A DNA stretch of 64,000 nucleotides from Rothia nasimurium (GTDB lineage Bacteria; Actinomycetota; Actinomycetes; Actinomycetales; Micrococcaceae): positions 62,001-126,000 of the forward strand of contig NZ_CAKMTD010000002.1 of the NCBI RefSeq assembly GCF_928391935.1. Direction: 5' to 3'. Positions 51,754 to 60,472 of this stretch are shown here, one piece after another (position 1 is the stretch's first letter; every line of letters begins with the position of its first letter). Made by a program: the position numbers and the translations under genes. The notes below the pieces were generated by a model that ran no database searches, was not told where the DNA came from, and worked only from the letters and a program-made list of their open reading frames with translations.

Positions 51754-52551
51754 CTAGCGACCCCCGGTTAGCTGGTTCAGCAGTTCCTTCACGAAGGCCT
51801 CATTTTCGGTCTCCCCTGCCTGGGCATAGTGCTCTGCTGAGAGTTCCAGGTAGCCCTGGGCGGCGTCCGCGTCCCCTCCCTGAGCTGTGACCAAGGCCAG
51901 CAACTGGTAGGTCTCTGCAAGAAAAGCATGATCATCAAGTTCCAGGGCGAGGTCAAGCGCCTCAGAAAGCAGGGGGCGGGCAGCGTCCGTATCCCCCACC
52001 GCCAACAGCCCCTGGGCCTGGGCATTGCGCACGTGCATGAGCTGAACCGTGTGATTGCCCGCGGCGTACAGTTCGTATGCCTGGGCCAGATAGCCCTGGG
52101 CCCGGGTCTCGTCCTGGGCCTGCCGGGCAAGCCCCGCCAGTGCCACCAGATTGTGGGCCTGACCCTCCGCATTCCCCTGGGCCTCATAGCCACGCAAACC
52201 CTGGTTATACCAGGTCTTGGAGCGCTCAAAATCGCCCAGCTCAGCATGCAAGGAACCAACCTCGGTGGCAAAATCGGGCAGCTGCTCGGCATCAGGTTTG
52301 ACCTCAGCCAGCAGGGCATGGGCGCGTGTAACTTCAGTAAGAGCTGGCGCGAGATTCCCCAGGACGCGGTTGACCTCGCTCAAAATTTTCAAGGCAAGAA
52401 TCTGCCCAAAGACTTCACCAGCGCTCTCAAAACCACCGGCGGCAGCCTCCAGGGCAGGTAGGGCATCTGGGAGTTGCCCAGCAGCAATGAGCTCCTGGGC
52501 ACGGGCCAGCTCACGGTCAGCTTCTTCAAGGGAAGTTAGGTTCTGGGTCAT
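51754..52551 (-). CDS. Tetratricopeptide-repeat protein
   Basis: 265 residues, almost wholly TPR units: for example ALPALEAAAGGFESAGEVFG, LHAELGDFERSKTWYNQGLR and LAQAYELYAAGNHTVQLMHV. It has no signal peptide, so it is a cytosolic scaffold of unknown partner. It starts 7 bases after the rpe stop (AGGA upstream), so it is co-transcribed with rpe. Confidence 0.8.
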   Translation of the reverse strand: MTQNLTSLEEADRELARAQELIAAGQLPDALPALEAAAGGFESAGEVFGQILALKILSEVNRVLGNLAPALTEVTRAHALLAEVKPDAEQLPDFATEVGSLHAELGDFERSKTWYNQGLRGYEAQGNAEGQAHNLVALAGLARQAQDETRAQGYLAQAYELYAAGNHTVQLMHVRNAQAQGLLAVGDTDAARPLLSEALDLALELDDHAFLAETYQLLALVTAQGGDADAAQGYLELSAEHYAQAGETENEAFVKELLNQLTGGR

Positions 52552-52557
52552 GGCGTC

Positions 52558-53223
52558 CTAGTGGGTGTGGGCGGACGCGGCAGCCCGGCGCAAGCCCGCA
52601 ATAGCGGCTTCGAGGTCATCCGCCCCATAGACGGAAGACCCGGCAACAAAGCAGGTGGCCCCGGCTTCTGCGGCACGAACGATTGTTTCTTCGGTGATAC
52701 CGCCGTCCACCTGCAGGATCACCTCAGCCCCGGAGCCCTCAATGGCAGCAGCCGCCCGCTTAATCTTGGGAAGGGTGACGTCAAGGAAAGCCTGGCCGCC
52801 GAAGCCCGGTTCAACGGTCATAATCAGGAGCATGTCCAGTTCGCTGAGCATATCCAGGTAGGGCTCGACGCCGGTGGCCGGGCGCAGGGCCATACCCGCC
52901 CTAGCACCGCCCTCACGCAGGGTACGGGCCAGCTTGATGGGAGCAATAGCGGCCTCAGCGTGGAAGGTCACCGACTCGCACCCCACCTCAGCGTAGGCAG
53001 GGGCCCAACGGTCGGCGTCCTCAATCATCAGGTGAACATCAAAAGGAATGGGCGAGACCTCCTTGAGGCGCTTCACCACGGGTAGCCCCCAGGTCAGGTT
53101 GGGAACAAAGTGGCCATCCATGACGTCAATATGGGCGGCGTCGGCGGTCGAAATAGCGGCCAGCTCCTCCCCCAGGCGGGAGAAATCAGCACTCAAAATA
53201 GAGGGGTTAATCAGGCAAGTCAT
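52558..53223 (-). CDS. rpe: Ribulose-phosphate 3-epimerase
   Basis: 221 residues. It interconverts ribulose 5-phosphate and xylulose 5-phosphate. The metal-binding TIM barrel has [57 protein letters not shown] and VDGGI. ATG 53223 follows AAAGGA; the upstream open frame is not conserved. It is followed by the TPR gene. Confidence 0.97.
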   Translation of the reverse strand: MTCLINPSILSADFSRLGEELAAISTADAAHIDVMDGHFVPNLTWGLPVVKRLKEVSPIPFDVHLMIEDADRWAPAYAEVGCESVTFHAEAAIAPIKLARTLREGGARAGMALRPATGVEPYLDMLSELDMLLIMTVEPGFGGQAFLDVTLPKIKRAAAAIEGSGAEVILQVDGGITEETIVRAAEAGATCFVAGSSVYGADDLEAAIAGLRRAAASAHTH

Positions 53224-53393
53224 GGGCGTCCTTTCATCAGGGGCTTTGTACCCATCGTAGTGCCGACCAGCTACCGGTGGCGAAAAGCAAGACCCATCAC
53301 AGTCCATCTAGTGGTTTCAAGGACTAGTGGCACACCGCCAAAGACTACACTTTATACAGTCTTTTACATACTTATTCAAAGGTTTTGGATCTC

Positions 53394-54746
53394 ATGAACT
53401 CAGTTCTGCTCGCGGTCCTGGTCATGCTGGCCCTGTCAGCTGCCCGCGTCCACGTCATCCTGGCCCTCTTCATCGGCGCCCTCGTGGGCGGTCTCACCGG
53501 TGGTCTGGGGCTGGACGGCACCATGGTCGCCTACCAGGAGGGCCTCTCCGGCGGCGCCATGCTCGCCCTCTCCTACGCCCTACTCGGCGCCTTCGCCATG
53601 GCTGTCTCCAGCTCGGGCCTGCCCCAGCTGCTGGCCAACGGCATTATTGCCAAGGTCGGGGTTGAAAGCACCGACGGCAAAAACCGGGTGGAGTTCACCG
53701 TCAAGTGGCTGCTGCTGGCCGGTATTCTGGCCATGTCCGTCATGTCGCAGAACCTGATTCCCGTCCATATTGCCTTCATTCCGCTGATCATTCCGCCCCT
53801 GCTGGCCGTCTTTAACCGTCTGAAGCTCGACCGCCGCCTTCTGGCCTGTGTGCTCACTTTCGGCCTGGTCACCACCTACATGTATGTGCCCGTTGGCTTC
53901 GGCGCTATCTTCCTCAACGATATTCTGCTGGGCAACATCGAGTTGGCCGGTATGGATACCAGCGACATCAATGTCATGACCGCCATGGCTATCCCGGCCC
54001 TGGGCATGGTGGTTGGCCTGCTCGTTGCGATTTTCGTCAGCTACCGCAAGCCCCGTACCTACCAGACTGTTGAGCTTGCACCTACTGAAAATGGTACCAC
54101 CGAGATCAAGAAGTTCAACGTGGTCGTTGCCATTATCGCGATTATTGCAACCTTCGCGGTGCAGGTCGTCATGCAGTCCATGGGTACCGAGGCTAACTCC
54201 CTGCTGGTCGGTGCCCTGGTGGGTCTGACCATCTTCATGGTCACCGGTGCGGTCAAGTGGAAGGAGGCCGACGACGTCTTCACCGCGGGTATGCGCATGA
54301 TGGCCCTGATTGGCTTCATCATGATTTCAGCCCAGGGTTTTGCCGCGGTCATGGAAGCCACCGGCGACGTTGACCCCCTGGTCACCACCGTGGCTGACCT
54401 CTTCGCGGGTAATAAGGGCGCGGCCGCCATGGCCATGCTGGTAGTGGGTCTGATTGTGACCATGGGTATTGGTTCGTCCTTCTCGACCCTGCCCATCATC
54501 ACCACCATCTATGTGCCCCTCTGCCTGGCCCTGGGCTTCTCACCCCTGGCTACGGTTTCTATTATCGGTACCGCAGGTGCCCTGGGTGACGCTGGCTCCC
54601 CCGCCTCCGACTCCACCCTGGGCCCCACCGCCGGCTTGAACGCGGACGGCCAGCACGACCACATTCGTGATTCGGTGATTCCCACCTTCATCCACTACAA
54701 CATCCCCCTGCTGGTTGCAGGTTGGGTAGCGGCCATGGTTCTCTAG
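53394..54746 (+). CDS. Na+/H+ antiporter-family permease (YuiF-like)
   Basis: 450 residues with about eleven membrane helices. The C-terminal block [20 protein letters not shown] and [16 protein letters not shown] is characteristic of the YuiF branch of the NhaC-related superfamily; YuiF-type proteins have been proposed to import amino acids such as histidine. ATG 53394 is favoured over TTG 53385. TTATACA about 40 bases upstream may be the -10. It is monocistronic with a strong terminator. A link with the hut genes is conceivable but unsupported. Confidence 0.8.
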   Translation: MNSVLLAVLVMLALSAARVHVILALFIGALVGGLTGGLGLDGTMVAYQEGLSGGAMLALSYALLGAFAMAVSSSGLPQLLANGIIAKVGVESTDGKNRVEFTVKWLLLAGILAMSVMSQNLIPVHIAFIPLIIPPLLAVFNRLKLDRRLLACVLTFGLVTTYMYVPVGFGAIFLNDILLGNIELAGMDTSDINVMTAMAIPALGMVVGLLVAIFVSYRKPRTYQTVELAPTENGTTEIKKFNVVVAIIAIIATFAVQVVMQSMGTEANSLLVGALVGLTIFMVTGAVKWKEADDVFTAGMRMMALIGFIMISAQGFAAVMEATGDVDPLVTTVADLFAGNKGAAAMAMLVVGLIVTMGIGSSFSTLPIITTIYVPLCLALGFSPLATVSIIGTAGALGDAGSPASDSTLGPTAGLNADGQHDHIRDSVIPTFIHYNIPLLVAGWVAAMVL

Positions 54747-54756
54747 CACCCCAAAA

Positions 54757-54815
54757 GGACCAGGAAAATCGGAAAAGACCACCAGTTAGGTGGTCTTTTC
54801 TGATTTTCCTGGTCC
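54757..54815. terminator. Long bidirectional terminator
   Basis: A nearly perfect 27-bp stem (GGACCAGGAAAATC ... AAAAGACCACC with complement) around AGTTA, with internal A/T tracts, sits between convergent genes. Confidence 0.9.
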
Positions 54816-54829
54816 CTAGTGTTGGGGGT

Positions 54830-56608
54830 CTAGTTCTTGCGGAAGAGGGCGAAGAACATGGCGTCAGTACCGTGGAGGTGCGGCCAGAGCTGGGCGGTTG
54901 TTGCCCCCTCAGCCAGGGCGGCTCCCTTGGGGGCCTCCGGGGTGAAGGCCGGGTCCAGTTCCCCGGTAAGGACGGACGCCCCCGCCTCATCCGCGCGGGC
55001 AACGGCCCGGAGGGCGGCACCAGAGTCCAGCAGGGTCACATCAACCTTCCGCAGAATATCGTGAACAATACTCTGGGTTTCAGCCGTGTGGGGGGAGCAG
55101 GTCACATAGGCTATCAGGCCACCGGGGCGGGTCACCGAGGCTGCGGCCGTAAAGAGATCAAGCTGCAGGGGCAGCAGCTCGGCAATGTCGCGGGGGCTCT
55201 TGCGCCAGCGGGCTTCGGGGCGGCGGCGCAGGGCACCCAGACCGGAGCAAGGCACATCGACCATGACGCGGTCAAAGAGTACACCGGCAGGCATGCCCTC
55301 GGGCAGGTTCCTACCTTCAGCGACTGTGCGGGCGATCTGGCGGCCGTCCCCGGCTACCACCGAGTAGGTTCCGGACGGCAACGGGGCCAGGGAGCGGCGC
55401 ACCAGCTCGGCCCGGTGCTCGGCAGCTTCATTAGCCAGCAGACGGGCCCCGCGCTGGGCCCCCAGGGCGCCGAGTAGGGCGGCCTTACCGCCGGGGCCAG
55501 CGCAGAGGTCAAGCCAGTTGCTGTCGCTACCCTCAAGGGGGGCGTCAGCCAGGGCCCGGGCAACCAGCTGGGAACCGGCGTCCTGGGCACGGACGACGCC
55601 CTCCCGCACCGATTCAAGCCGGGCCAGGTCGCCGGCAGAATAGAGGGCCGCGCCCTCCACCAGGGGGCCCTCTTCGGCACCTGCTGCGCGGGCCTCGTCC
55701 AGATCTCCCAGGCCGGGCAGGGCCACCAGATTGACCACGGGTGAGGCGTTATCTGCATCCAGCAGGGCCTCCACCTCGTCAGGCTTCCGGCCGTGGGCAG
55801 CTAAGGCCTGGCGGAAGGACCGCACAACCCAGGCCGGGTGGGATTTCTCTAAGGCCAGGCGGGTCAGCTCATCGGGGGCCTCTTCGGCAATCAGGGCATA
55901 CCAGTCTTCCGGGGTGCGCTCAGAGACGCGGCGCAGCACGGCATTGACGAAGTTAGCCGGGCCGCTGCCGATCTCAGCCCGGGCCAGGGCAACCGTCTGG
56001 TTGAGGGCGGCGTGGTCGGGCACGCGCATGGCCAGTAGCTGGTGGACGCCCAGGCGCAGCACCAGCAGGATCTTGGTGCCGATTTTCTCCACCGGGCGGT
56101 CAACACAGTGGGCCAGAATCGCGTCATAGGTTCCCTGGTTGCGCAGGGTGCCGTAGGTCAGTTCGGTGGCGAAGCCAGCGTCCCGGGCATCAAGCCGGGC
56201 CGCGCGAATCGCCTTGGGCAGCACCAGGTTCGCGTAGGAGTCCTCTAGGGCAACAGCGCTCAGCACCTCAAAAGCCACGGCGCGGGCCCTATCTGCTGTG
56301 CGGGCTCGCTGGGAAGGGGCGGACGCCGAAAAGGTCCGGTCCTTGACCGCCTTGCGGTTGCGCTCGTGCCCCTTAGCATTACGGCGAGTCTCTCCCCCGC
56401 CGCCGCGCTTGACCTGGGGCTCGCCACCGGGGTTACGGTTGCCGCGCGAGCCACGGGGGTTCGGGGTGCCACCGGCCTGCCCCTGCTGGGTGCGGTCGTC
56501 GCGCTTGCGGGCCCCGCTACGGCCCTGGCCAGCCCGGTTAGCACCGGAACGGTTAGCCCCCGCCCGGCCCTTACCGCCGTGAGAGCGTCCGCCTGCATTC
56601 ATGCTCAT
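54830..56608 (-). CDS. rsmB: 16S rRNA (cytosine-967-C5)-methyltransferase with basic N-terminal extension
   Basis: 592 residues. The N-terminal 95 residues are a Gly/Arg/Asn-rich disordered tail likely to bind RNA. Next come a NusB-like domain (about 105-235) and the methyltransferase domain with LDLCAGPGGKAALL (SAM site), the catalytic Cys in DVPCSGLG and the second Cys in VTCSPHTAE. The ATG overlaps the fmt stop by four bases (ATGA), giving coupling in the def-fmt-rsmB operon. Confidence 0.95.
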   Translation of the reverse strand: MSMNAGGRSHGGKGRAGANRSGANRAGQGRSGARKRDDRTQQGQAGGTPNPRGSRGNRNPGGEPQVKRGGGGETRRNAKGHERNRKAVKDRTFSASAPSQRARTADRARAVAFEVLSAVALEDSYANLVLPKAIRAARLDARDAGFATELTYGTLRNQGTYDAILAHCVDRPVEKIGTKILLVLRLGVHQLLAMRVPDHAALNQTVALARAEIGSGPANFVNAVLRRVSERTPEDWYALIAEEAPDELTRLALEKSHPAWVVRSFRQALAAHGRKPDEVEALLDADNASPVVNLVALPGLGDLDEARAAGAEEGPLVEGAALYSAGDLARLESVREGVVRAQDAGSQLVARALADAPLEGSDSNWLDLCAGPGGKAALLGALGAQRGARLLANEAAEHRAELVRRSLAPLPSGTYSVVAGDGRQIARTVAEGRNLPEGMPAGVLFDRVMVDVPCSGLGALRRRPEARWRKSPRDIAELLPLQLDLFTAAASVTRPGGLIAYVTCSPHTAETQSIVHDILRKVDVTLLDSGAALRAVARADEAGASVLTGELDPAFTPEAPKGAALAEGATTAQLWPHLHGTDAMFFALFRKN

Positions 56609-57531
56609 ACCAGCACAACCTTTCCTTCTGCCAGGGCCGAGCCCTGACCACGCGCCCAGTCGGAGGCGTTCATCATTTTCTTGCCTGCAGGTTGCACCTG
56701 GGTCAGTTCCAGGGCGCCGTCGGTGCAGGTGACGGCCACCTTTTTACCGGCCCAGAAGAGGGTGCCTGGCTCCCCCACAGGCTGGGCCTGGCTGGTCTTG
56801 GCCATGCCGAGTTTGAAGCGGGCCCCGTCCAGTTCTGCCCAGGCCCCGGGTTCGGGGGTTACCCCGCGCAGCTGGGCAATAATGTCAGCGCAAGAACGGG
56901 AAAAATCTACCTTACCGTCGGCGATCGTGAGCTTGGCGGCGTGGGTGGCCTCCCCGGCCTGCGGGGTGCCGGTGGCTCCGGCGGCAATATCGTCAAAGGT
57001 AGCAGCCAGCAGAGCCCCGCCGGTTGAAGCCAGGCGGTTGAGCATATCCCCGGCGGTATCGAGTTCCCCCACCTGGGCTGATTCCGAGCGGAAAACCGGG
57101 CCGGTATCGAGCCCGGCGTCGATCCGGAAGGTATTGGAGAAAATCTCAGTCTCCCCCGCCATGAGGGCCCGCTGCACAGGAGCTGCCCCGCGCCAGGCAG
57201 GCAGCTGCGAGAAGTGCAAGTTAATCCAGCCCTGGGGTAACAGATCGAGGGCGCTCTGCGGTAGCAGGACGCCGAAGGCCACCACCGCCGCAATATCGGC
57301 ACCCAGATGCGCGACGGCGTCCGCAACCTCATCTGACCAGCGGTTAGCCTTGATGATAGGCAGGCCCAGCTCCTGGGCGCGGGCTGCCACCGGGGACGGG
57401 GTCAACACCCGCTTGCGGCCGACGGGGGCGTCCTCACGGGTCAGCACCCCCACCACCTCGTAGCCCGCCTCAAGCAGGCCGTTGAGGGGCGCGACGGCAA
57501 CCTCGGGGGTTCCTGCGTACAGTACTTTCAT
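56605..57531 (-). CDS. fmt: Methionyl-tRNA formyltransferase
   Basis: 308 residues. It formylates initiator Met-tRNA. It has KVLYAGTPEVAVAPL at the N-terminus and the catalytic block NLHFSQLPAWRGAAPVQRAL (Asn and His, about 108-127), plus DTGPVF. ATG 57531 follows GGGAG at 7 bases; the longer open frame overlaps def and is not used. It lies between def and rsmB. Confidence 0.96.
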   Translation of the reverse strand: MKVLYAGTPEVAVAPLNGLLEAGYEVVGVLTREDAPVGRKRVLTPSPVAARAQELGLPIIKANRWSDEVADAVAHLGADIAAVVAFGVLLPQSALDLLPQGWINLHFSQLPAWRGAAPVQRALMAGETEIFSNTFRIDAGLDTGPVFRSESAQVGELDTAGDMLNRLASTGGALLAATFDDIAAGATGTPQAGEATHAAKLTIADGKVDFSRSCADIIAQLRGVTPEPGAWAELDGARFKLGMAKTSQAQPVGEPGTLFWAGKKVAVTCTDGALELTQVQPAGKKMMNASDWARGQGSALAEGKVVLV

Positions 57532-57544
57532 GTCAGTCTCCCTC

Positions 57545-58153
57545 TTAGATTCCAAAAGCGCCCGGCTTCTTGGCCCCGCCTGCTGCCCCAAAGGAGCCGC
57601 CCAGGGCACCAAAGCTGGATGAGGTCGTCTGGGCCCGGTCCCCCTGAACCGCTGCGGCAACATCGTTGTAGTTGGCCTGGCGAATCTTGCGCCAGATGTT
57701 TTTCTTGTCTTCACCCTCGACCCGGTCAATGTACATGGTGCCGTAGAGGTGGTCGGTTTCGTGCTGGAGCATGCGGGCAAAGAGGCCCTCGCCCTCGTAG
57801 ACCACCGGTTCGCCCTTGCAGTTGACGCCGGTGACCCGCGCCCAGTTCTTGCGCGGGGTGGCGGCAGAGAGGCCGGGTACTGAGAGGCAGCCCTCGCCGC
57901 CTTCCTGGGGTTCGTCGCCTACTTCAAGTACGGGGTTGATGATGTGCCCCTCGCGCCCCTCGATTCCGCCGAAGGTAAAAATCTGCTTGGAAATCCCTAC
58001 CTGGGGGCCAGCTAGCCCGACACCCTCCACCGCGTACATGGTTTCGAGCATGTCAGCGACCAGTTTTTCGAGGTCGGCGTCAAAGACGGTGATGGGGTCG
58101 CACTCGGTGCGGAGGACGGGGTCGCCCACGGTTCTAATGGTCAGAATGGTCAT
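57545..58153 (-). CDS. def: Peptide deformylase
   Basis: 202 residues. It removes the formyl group from new proteins and is functionally paired with fmt. All three metal motifs are present: GVGLAGPQVG (here Gly replaces the usual second Ala), EGCLSVPG and MLQHETDHLYG. A Gly/Ala/Ser-rich tail follows the domain. It is 13 bases upstream of fmt. Confidence 0.96.
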   Translation of the reverse strand: MTILTIRTVGDPVLRTECDPITVFDADLEKLVADMLETMYAVEGVGLAGPQVGISKQIFTFGGIEGREGHIINPVLEVGDEPQEGGEGCLSVPGLSAATPRKNWARVTGVNCKGEPVVYEGEGLFARMLQHETDHLYGTMYIDRVEGEDKKNIWRKIRQANYNDVAAAVQGDRAQTTSSSFGALGGSFGAAGGAKKPGAFGI

Positions 58154-58177
58154 GGTGTCTCACTTTGGTTTCTTCGG

Positions 58178-59059
58178 TTAGGACGCGGCCGCCCCGGCCT
58201 CAATGGTCGGGGTGGGGTGGGGCGGGGGCACCACCGGCATGAGATGGTCTTCAGGGGTTTCGGTGAGCTGACGGTTGAGGTCCCAGACCCGTTTGAGGGC
58301 GCAGAACTTGTACCAGTTGCGCTCTAGCACCTGGGGGTTGGCCTGCTGGGGCACAACCTGGGTTTCGCCCAGGGCAACGCCCATGAGAATACTGGCCCCT
58401 GAGTGTTTCCAGGGCTCCCACTCCCCTTTTTCGGGGTCGACCAGGGCTTCTTCAGCTTTGACCCCGGCCACCAGCTGCATGACGACCTTGTCGTCCAGGG
58501 GCTTGACTCGCCCCTTGCGGTCGGTGCCCTTGGTCTTGTAGTCGATAATGCAGGTGTGCCCGGCTATTTCGGCCACCAGGTCGAGGGTTCCGGCGTAGCC
58601 AACCGTCTCGTTCCAGATGGTAACTTCGGTGGCCAGGGGCTTGGGCCGGTAGAGTTCCCACCATTCGTCGAAGCGGTCGGCGTAGGCCTGCTCCCCGTGG
58701 GCGATCAGGTTTTCCCGGTAGCCCTCAACCTCGTGGGGCAGCCCCATGGCGCGTAGGGCCACCTGTTCTGCGTAGTTGTGGACGCGGTCGCCCCGGGCGG
58801 CAGCGGCGTCGCGGTAGCGTTCTGAGGCGGCGGCTGCGTCGCGAATCACCGCGAATTTGAGGCCCGGGGAGCTAGAGGCCCGGTAGGATCGCTGATCTTC
58901 TAGGGCGGCCTTGGCGGCCATGTAACCGTGCCAGCCTGAAAGGTCGTTGGCCTGCTGCCCGATGACGGTGGTGATCGATGGAACCAGGAGTTCCCCGCCC
59001 ACGGTACGCGCGTACATCCGGCCAAAGTCGGTGGCCTGCGCGAGCATGGGAGTAGTCAA
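58178..59059 (-). CDS. PD-(D/E)xK family nuclease
   Basis: About 293 residues from TTG 59059 (AGGA about 8-10 bases upstream); ATG 59047 is an alternative. The nuclease core is YAGTLDLVAEI ... TCIIDYKTKG (D ... D-x-K, about 155-180), as in RecB-like exonuclease domains. An upstream block PSITTVIGQQ and a C-terminal helix complete the pattern seen in a family encoded next to def in actinobacteria. It is likely an exonuclease or repair factor; no cellular role is established. It heads the def-fmt-rsmB operon, and a promoter with a hairpin at the transcript start precedes it. Confidence 0.8.
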   Translation of the reverse strand: MTTPMLAQATDFGRMYARTVGGELLVPSITTVIGQQANDLSGWHGYMAAKAALEDQRSYRASSSPGLKFAVIRDAAAASERYRDAAAARGDRVHNYAEQVALRAMGLPHEVEGYRENLIAHGEQAYADRFDEWWELYRPKPLATEVTIWNETVGYAGTLDLVAEIAGHTCIIDYKTKGTDRKGRVKPLDDKVVMQLVAGVKAEEALVDPEKGEWEPWKHSGASILMGVALGETQVVPQQANPQVLERNWYKFCALKRVWDLNRQLTETPEDHLMPVVPPPHPTPTIEAGAAAS

Positions 59060-59088
59060 AGAGGAAAGTCCTAGCGTGGGGGTTGGGC

Positions 59089-59132
59089 AAAAAATCGGGC
59101 GCCCAATCACTGCGGGCGCCCTATAGATTATA
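59089..59132 (-). promoter_or_regulatory. Promoter with terminator-like hairpin at the transcript 5' end
   Basis: On the minus strand TATAAT (59127-59132) is followed within six bases by the hairpin GGGCGCCC-N9-GGGCGCCC and then TTTTTT, all before the nuclease start. The hairpin could act as an attenuator or as a 5' stabiliser. Confidence 0.5.
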
Positions 59133-59136
59133 CGCG

Positions 59137-59164
59137 CCTGCCCCCTTCAGGACGAGGGGGCAGG
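59137..59164 (-). terminator. Terminator after the CapA gene
   Basis: The stem CCTGCCCCCT/AGGGGGCAGG lies 19 bases downstream of the stop of the CapA-like gene; no clear T-tract follows. Confidence 0.6.
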
Positions 59165-59182
59165 TAGGTTAGGTCTACTACC

Positions 59183-60406
59183 TTAGGTCCATTCGCGGGC
59201 ACCAGCTTCTGCAGCCCCCATAGATTCCACAATCTTCTTGACCCTGGCGTTGGATTCTGCCGCATACGCCTCATCGACGCAGTCAGTTTCGGGACGGATG
59301 GGTGAGGTAATGCAGTAGCGGTAGCCGGGGGTATCAACCATGGTGGACGACACCCACCGCAGATCGTGCACGGCCCAGGTACCGTCGTCACCCTTGGTAA
59401 AAATAGGGTTGACCATGATTCCCTCGTTGTTGGCGACGTAGGTGGGTGAGAGTTCGGTCAGGTTATTGCCCAGCCCGTAGATGATCCAGGTGTCCTTGTA
59501 TTTTTCAATGGGCTGGACGGCGTGGGCGTGCTGGCCAACAATCAGGTCGAACTGGCCTGAGTCGACGAGGGCGTGGGCGGTTTCGACCTGCTGGGCGTTG
59601 GGTTCGTGGACGTACTCGTCGCCAGCGTGCATGTTAGCGATCACCAGGTCTGCCCCCTGCTCCCGGGCGGCCTTGGCCTTGGCAGTCATGGCTTCGGCGT
59701 CCAGCATATCTACCTGCCAGGGGTAGTCAGGCACATTGCCGTTGAGCCCGTAGGTGCCGGTGATGATAGCGACCTCGGCCCCGTTGGCGGTGGTGAAAAT
59801 ATCGGGTTGGCTGGCTTCTTCTTCGGTTAGGTTGGTGCCGGTGACGCCCATGCCGGCTGCCTGGACGGCCCGGTAGGTGCGTTCCAGCCCGGCTGTTTTC
59901 TGGTCGATGGAGTGGTTAGAGGCCGTCATGCAGACGTCCCAGCCGGTTGCCGCAGCGGCGTCCAGGATCTGCGGGGGAACGTTGAAGTTGGGGTAGCCCA
60001 GGTAGGGTCCTGCCGGGTCTGCGACGGCAGTTTCCATCTGGCAGACGCCCAGGTCAGCCCGGTCCAGGTAGGGTTTCTGTTCAGCGATCAGCGGGCTAAA
60101 GTCCAGGCCGGTTTTTCCGAGGGCAGCAGCGTCAGCGGCGGCCTGGTCCCAGAGCATGTTGTGCATGAGGAAGTCCCCGGCAAAAAGCAGGGAGACGCAG
60201 TCGCCGCCCTCCCAGCAGGCCCCGCCAGCGGCAGATGCAGTGAGGCCGCTAGTGTGACCGTTAGTGGCCGCCCCCTGCTGGCCCTCCCCCGCCGCACTGG
60301 TGTTAGAAGCCGGGGCGGCGGCGTCCTGAGTTTCAGGGGCCCCCTGGCTACAACCGGCGAGGGCGAGCGCAGACAGGGCAAGGAGGGGAAGGAGCTGACG
60401 GGACAC
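59183..60406 (-). CDS. CapA-family lipoprotein (metallophosphatase fold)
   Basis: 407 residues from GTG 60406. The lipobox is LALAGC (Cys about 19), followed by an Ala/Gly/Ser stalk. The CapA domain (about 65-390) has LLFAGDFLMHN, MTASNHSIDQ, ADLVIANMHAGDEYVHEPNA and VGQHAHAVQPI, the Asp/Asn/His metal motifs of calcineurin-like enzymes. The family is named for poly-gamma-glutamate synthesis, but most members act on unknown surface polymers. It follows another lipoprotein gene after 66 bases. Confidence 0.9.
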   Translation of the reverse strand: MSRQLLPLLALSALALAGCSQGAPETQDAAAPASNTSAAGEGQQGAATNGHTSGLTASAAGGACWEGGDCVSLLFAGDFLMHNMLWDQAAADAAALGKTGLDFSPLIAEQKPYLDRADLGVCQMETAVADPAGPYLGYPNFNVPPQILDAAAATGWDVCMTASNHSIDQKTAGLERTYRAVQAAGMGVTGTNLTEEEASQPDIFTTANGAEVAIITGTYGLNGNVPDYPWQVDMLDAEAMTAKAKAAREQGADLVIANMHAGDEYVHEPNAQQVETAHALVDSGQFDLIVGQHAHAVQPIEKYKDTWIIYGLGNNLTELSPTYVANNEGIMVNPIFTKGDDGTWAVHDLRWVSSTMVDTPGYRYCITSPIRPETDCVDEAYAAESNARVKKIVESMGAAEAGAREWT

Positions 60407-60472
60407 AGTTACTCTTTCGACGATCTAACAACTCCTCCTAGCTTACCGTTCCGTAACCGGGAACACAGAGTA

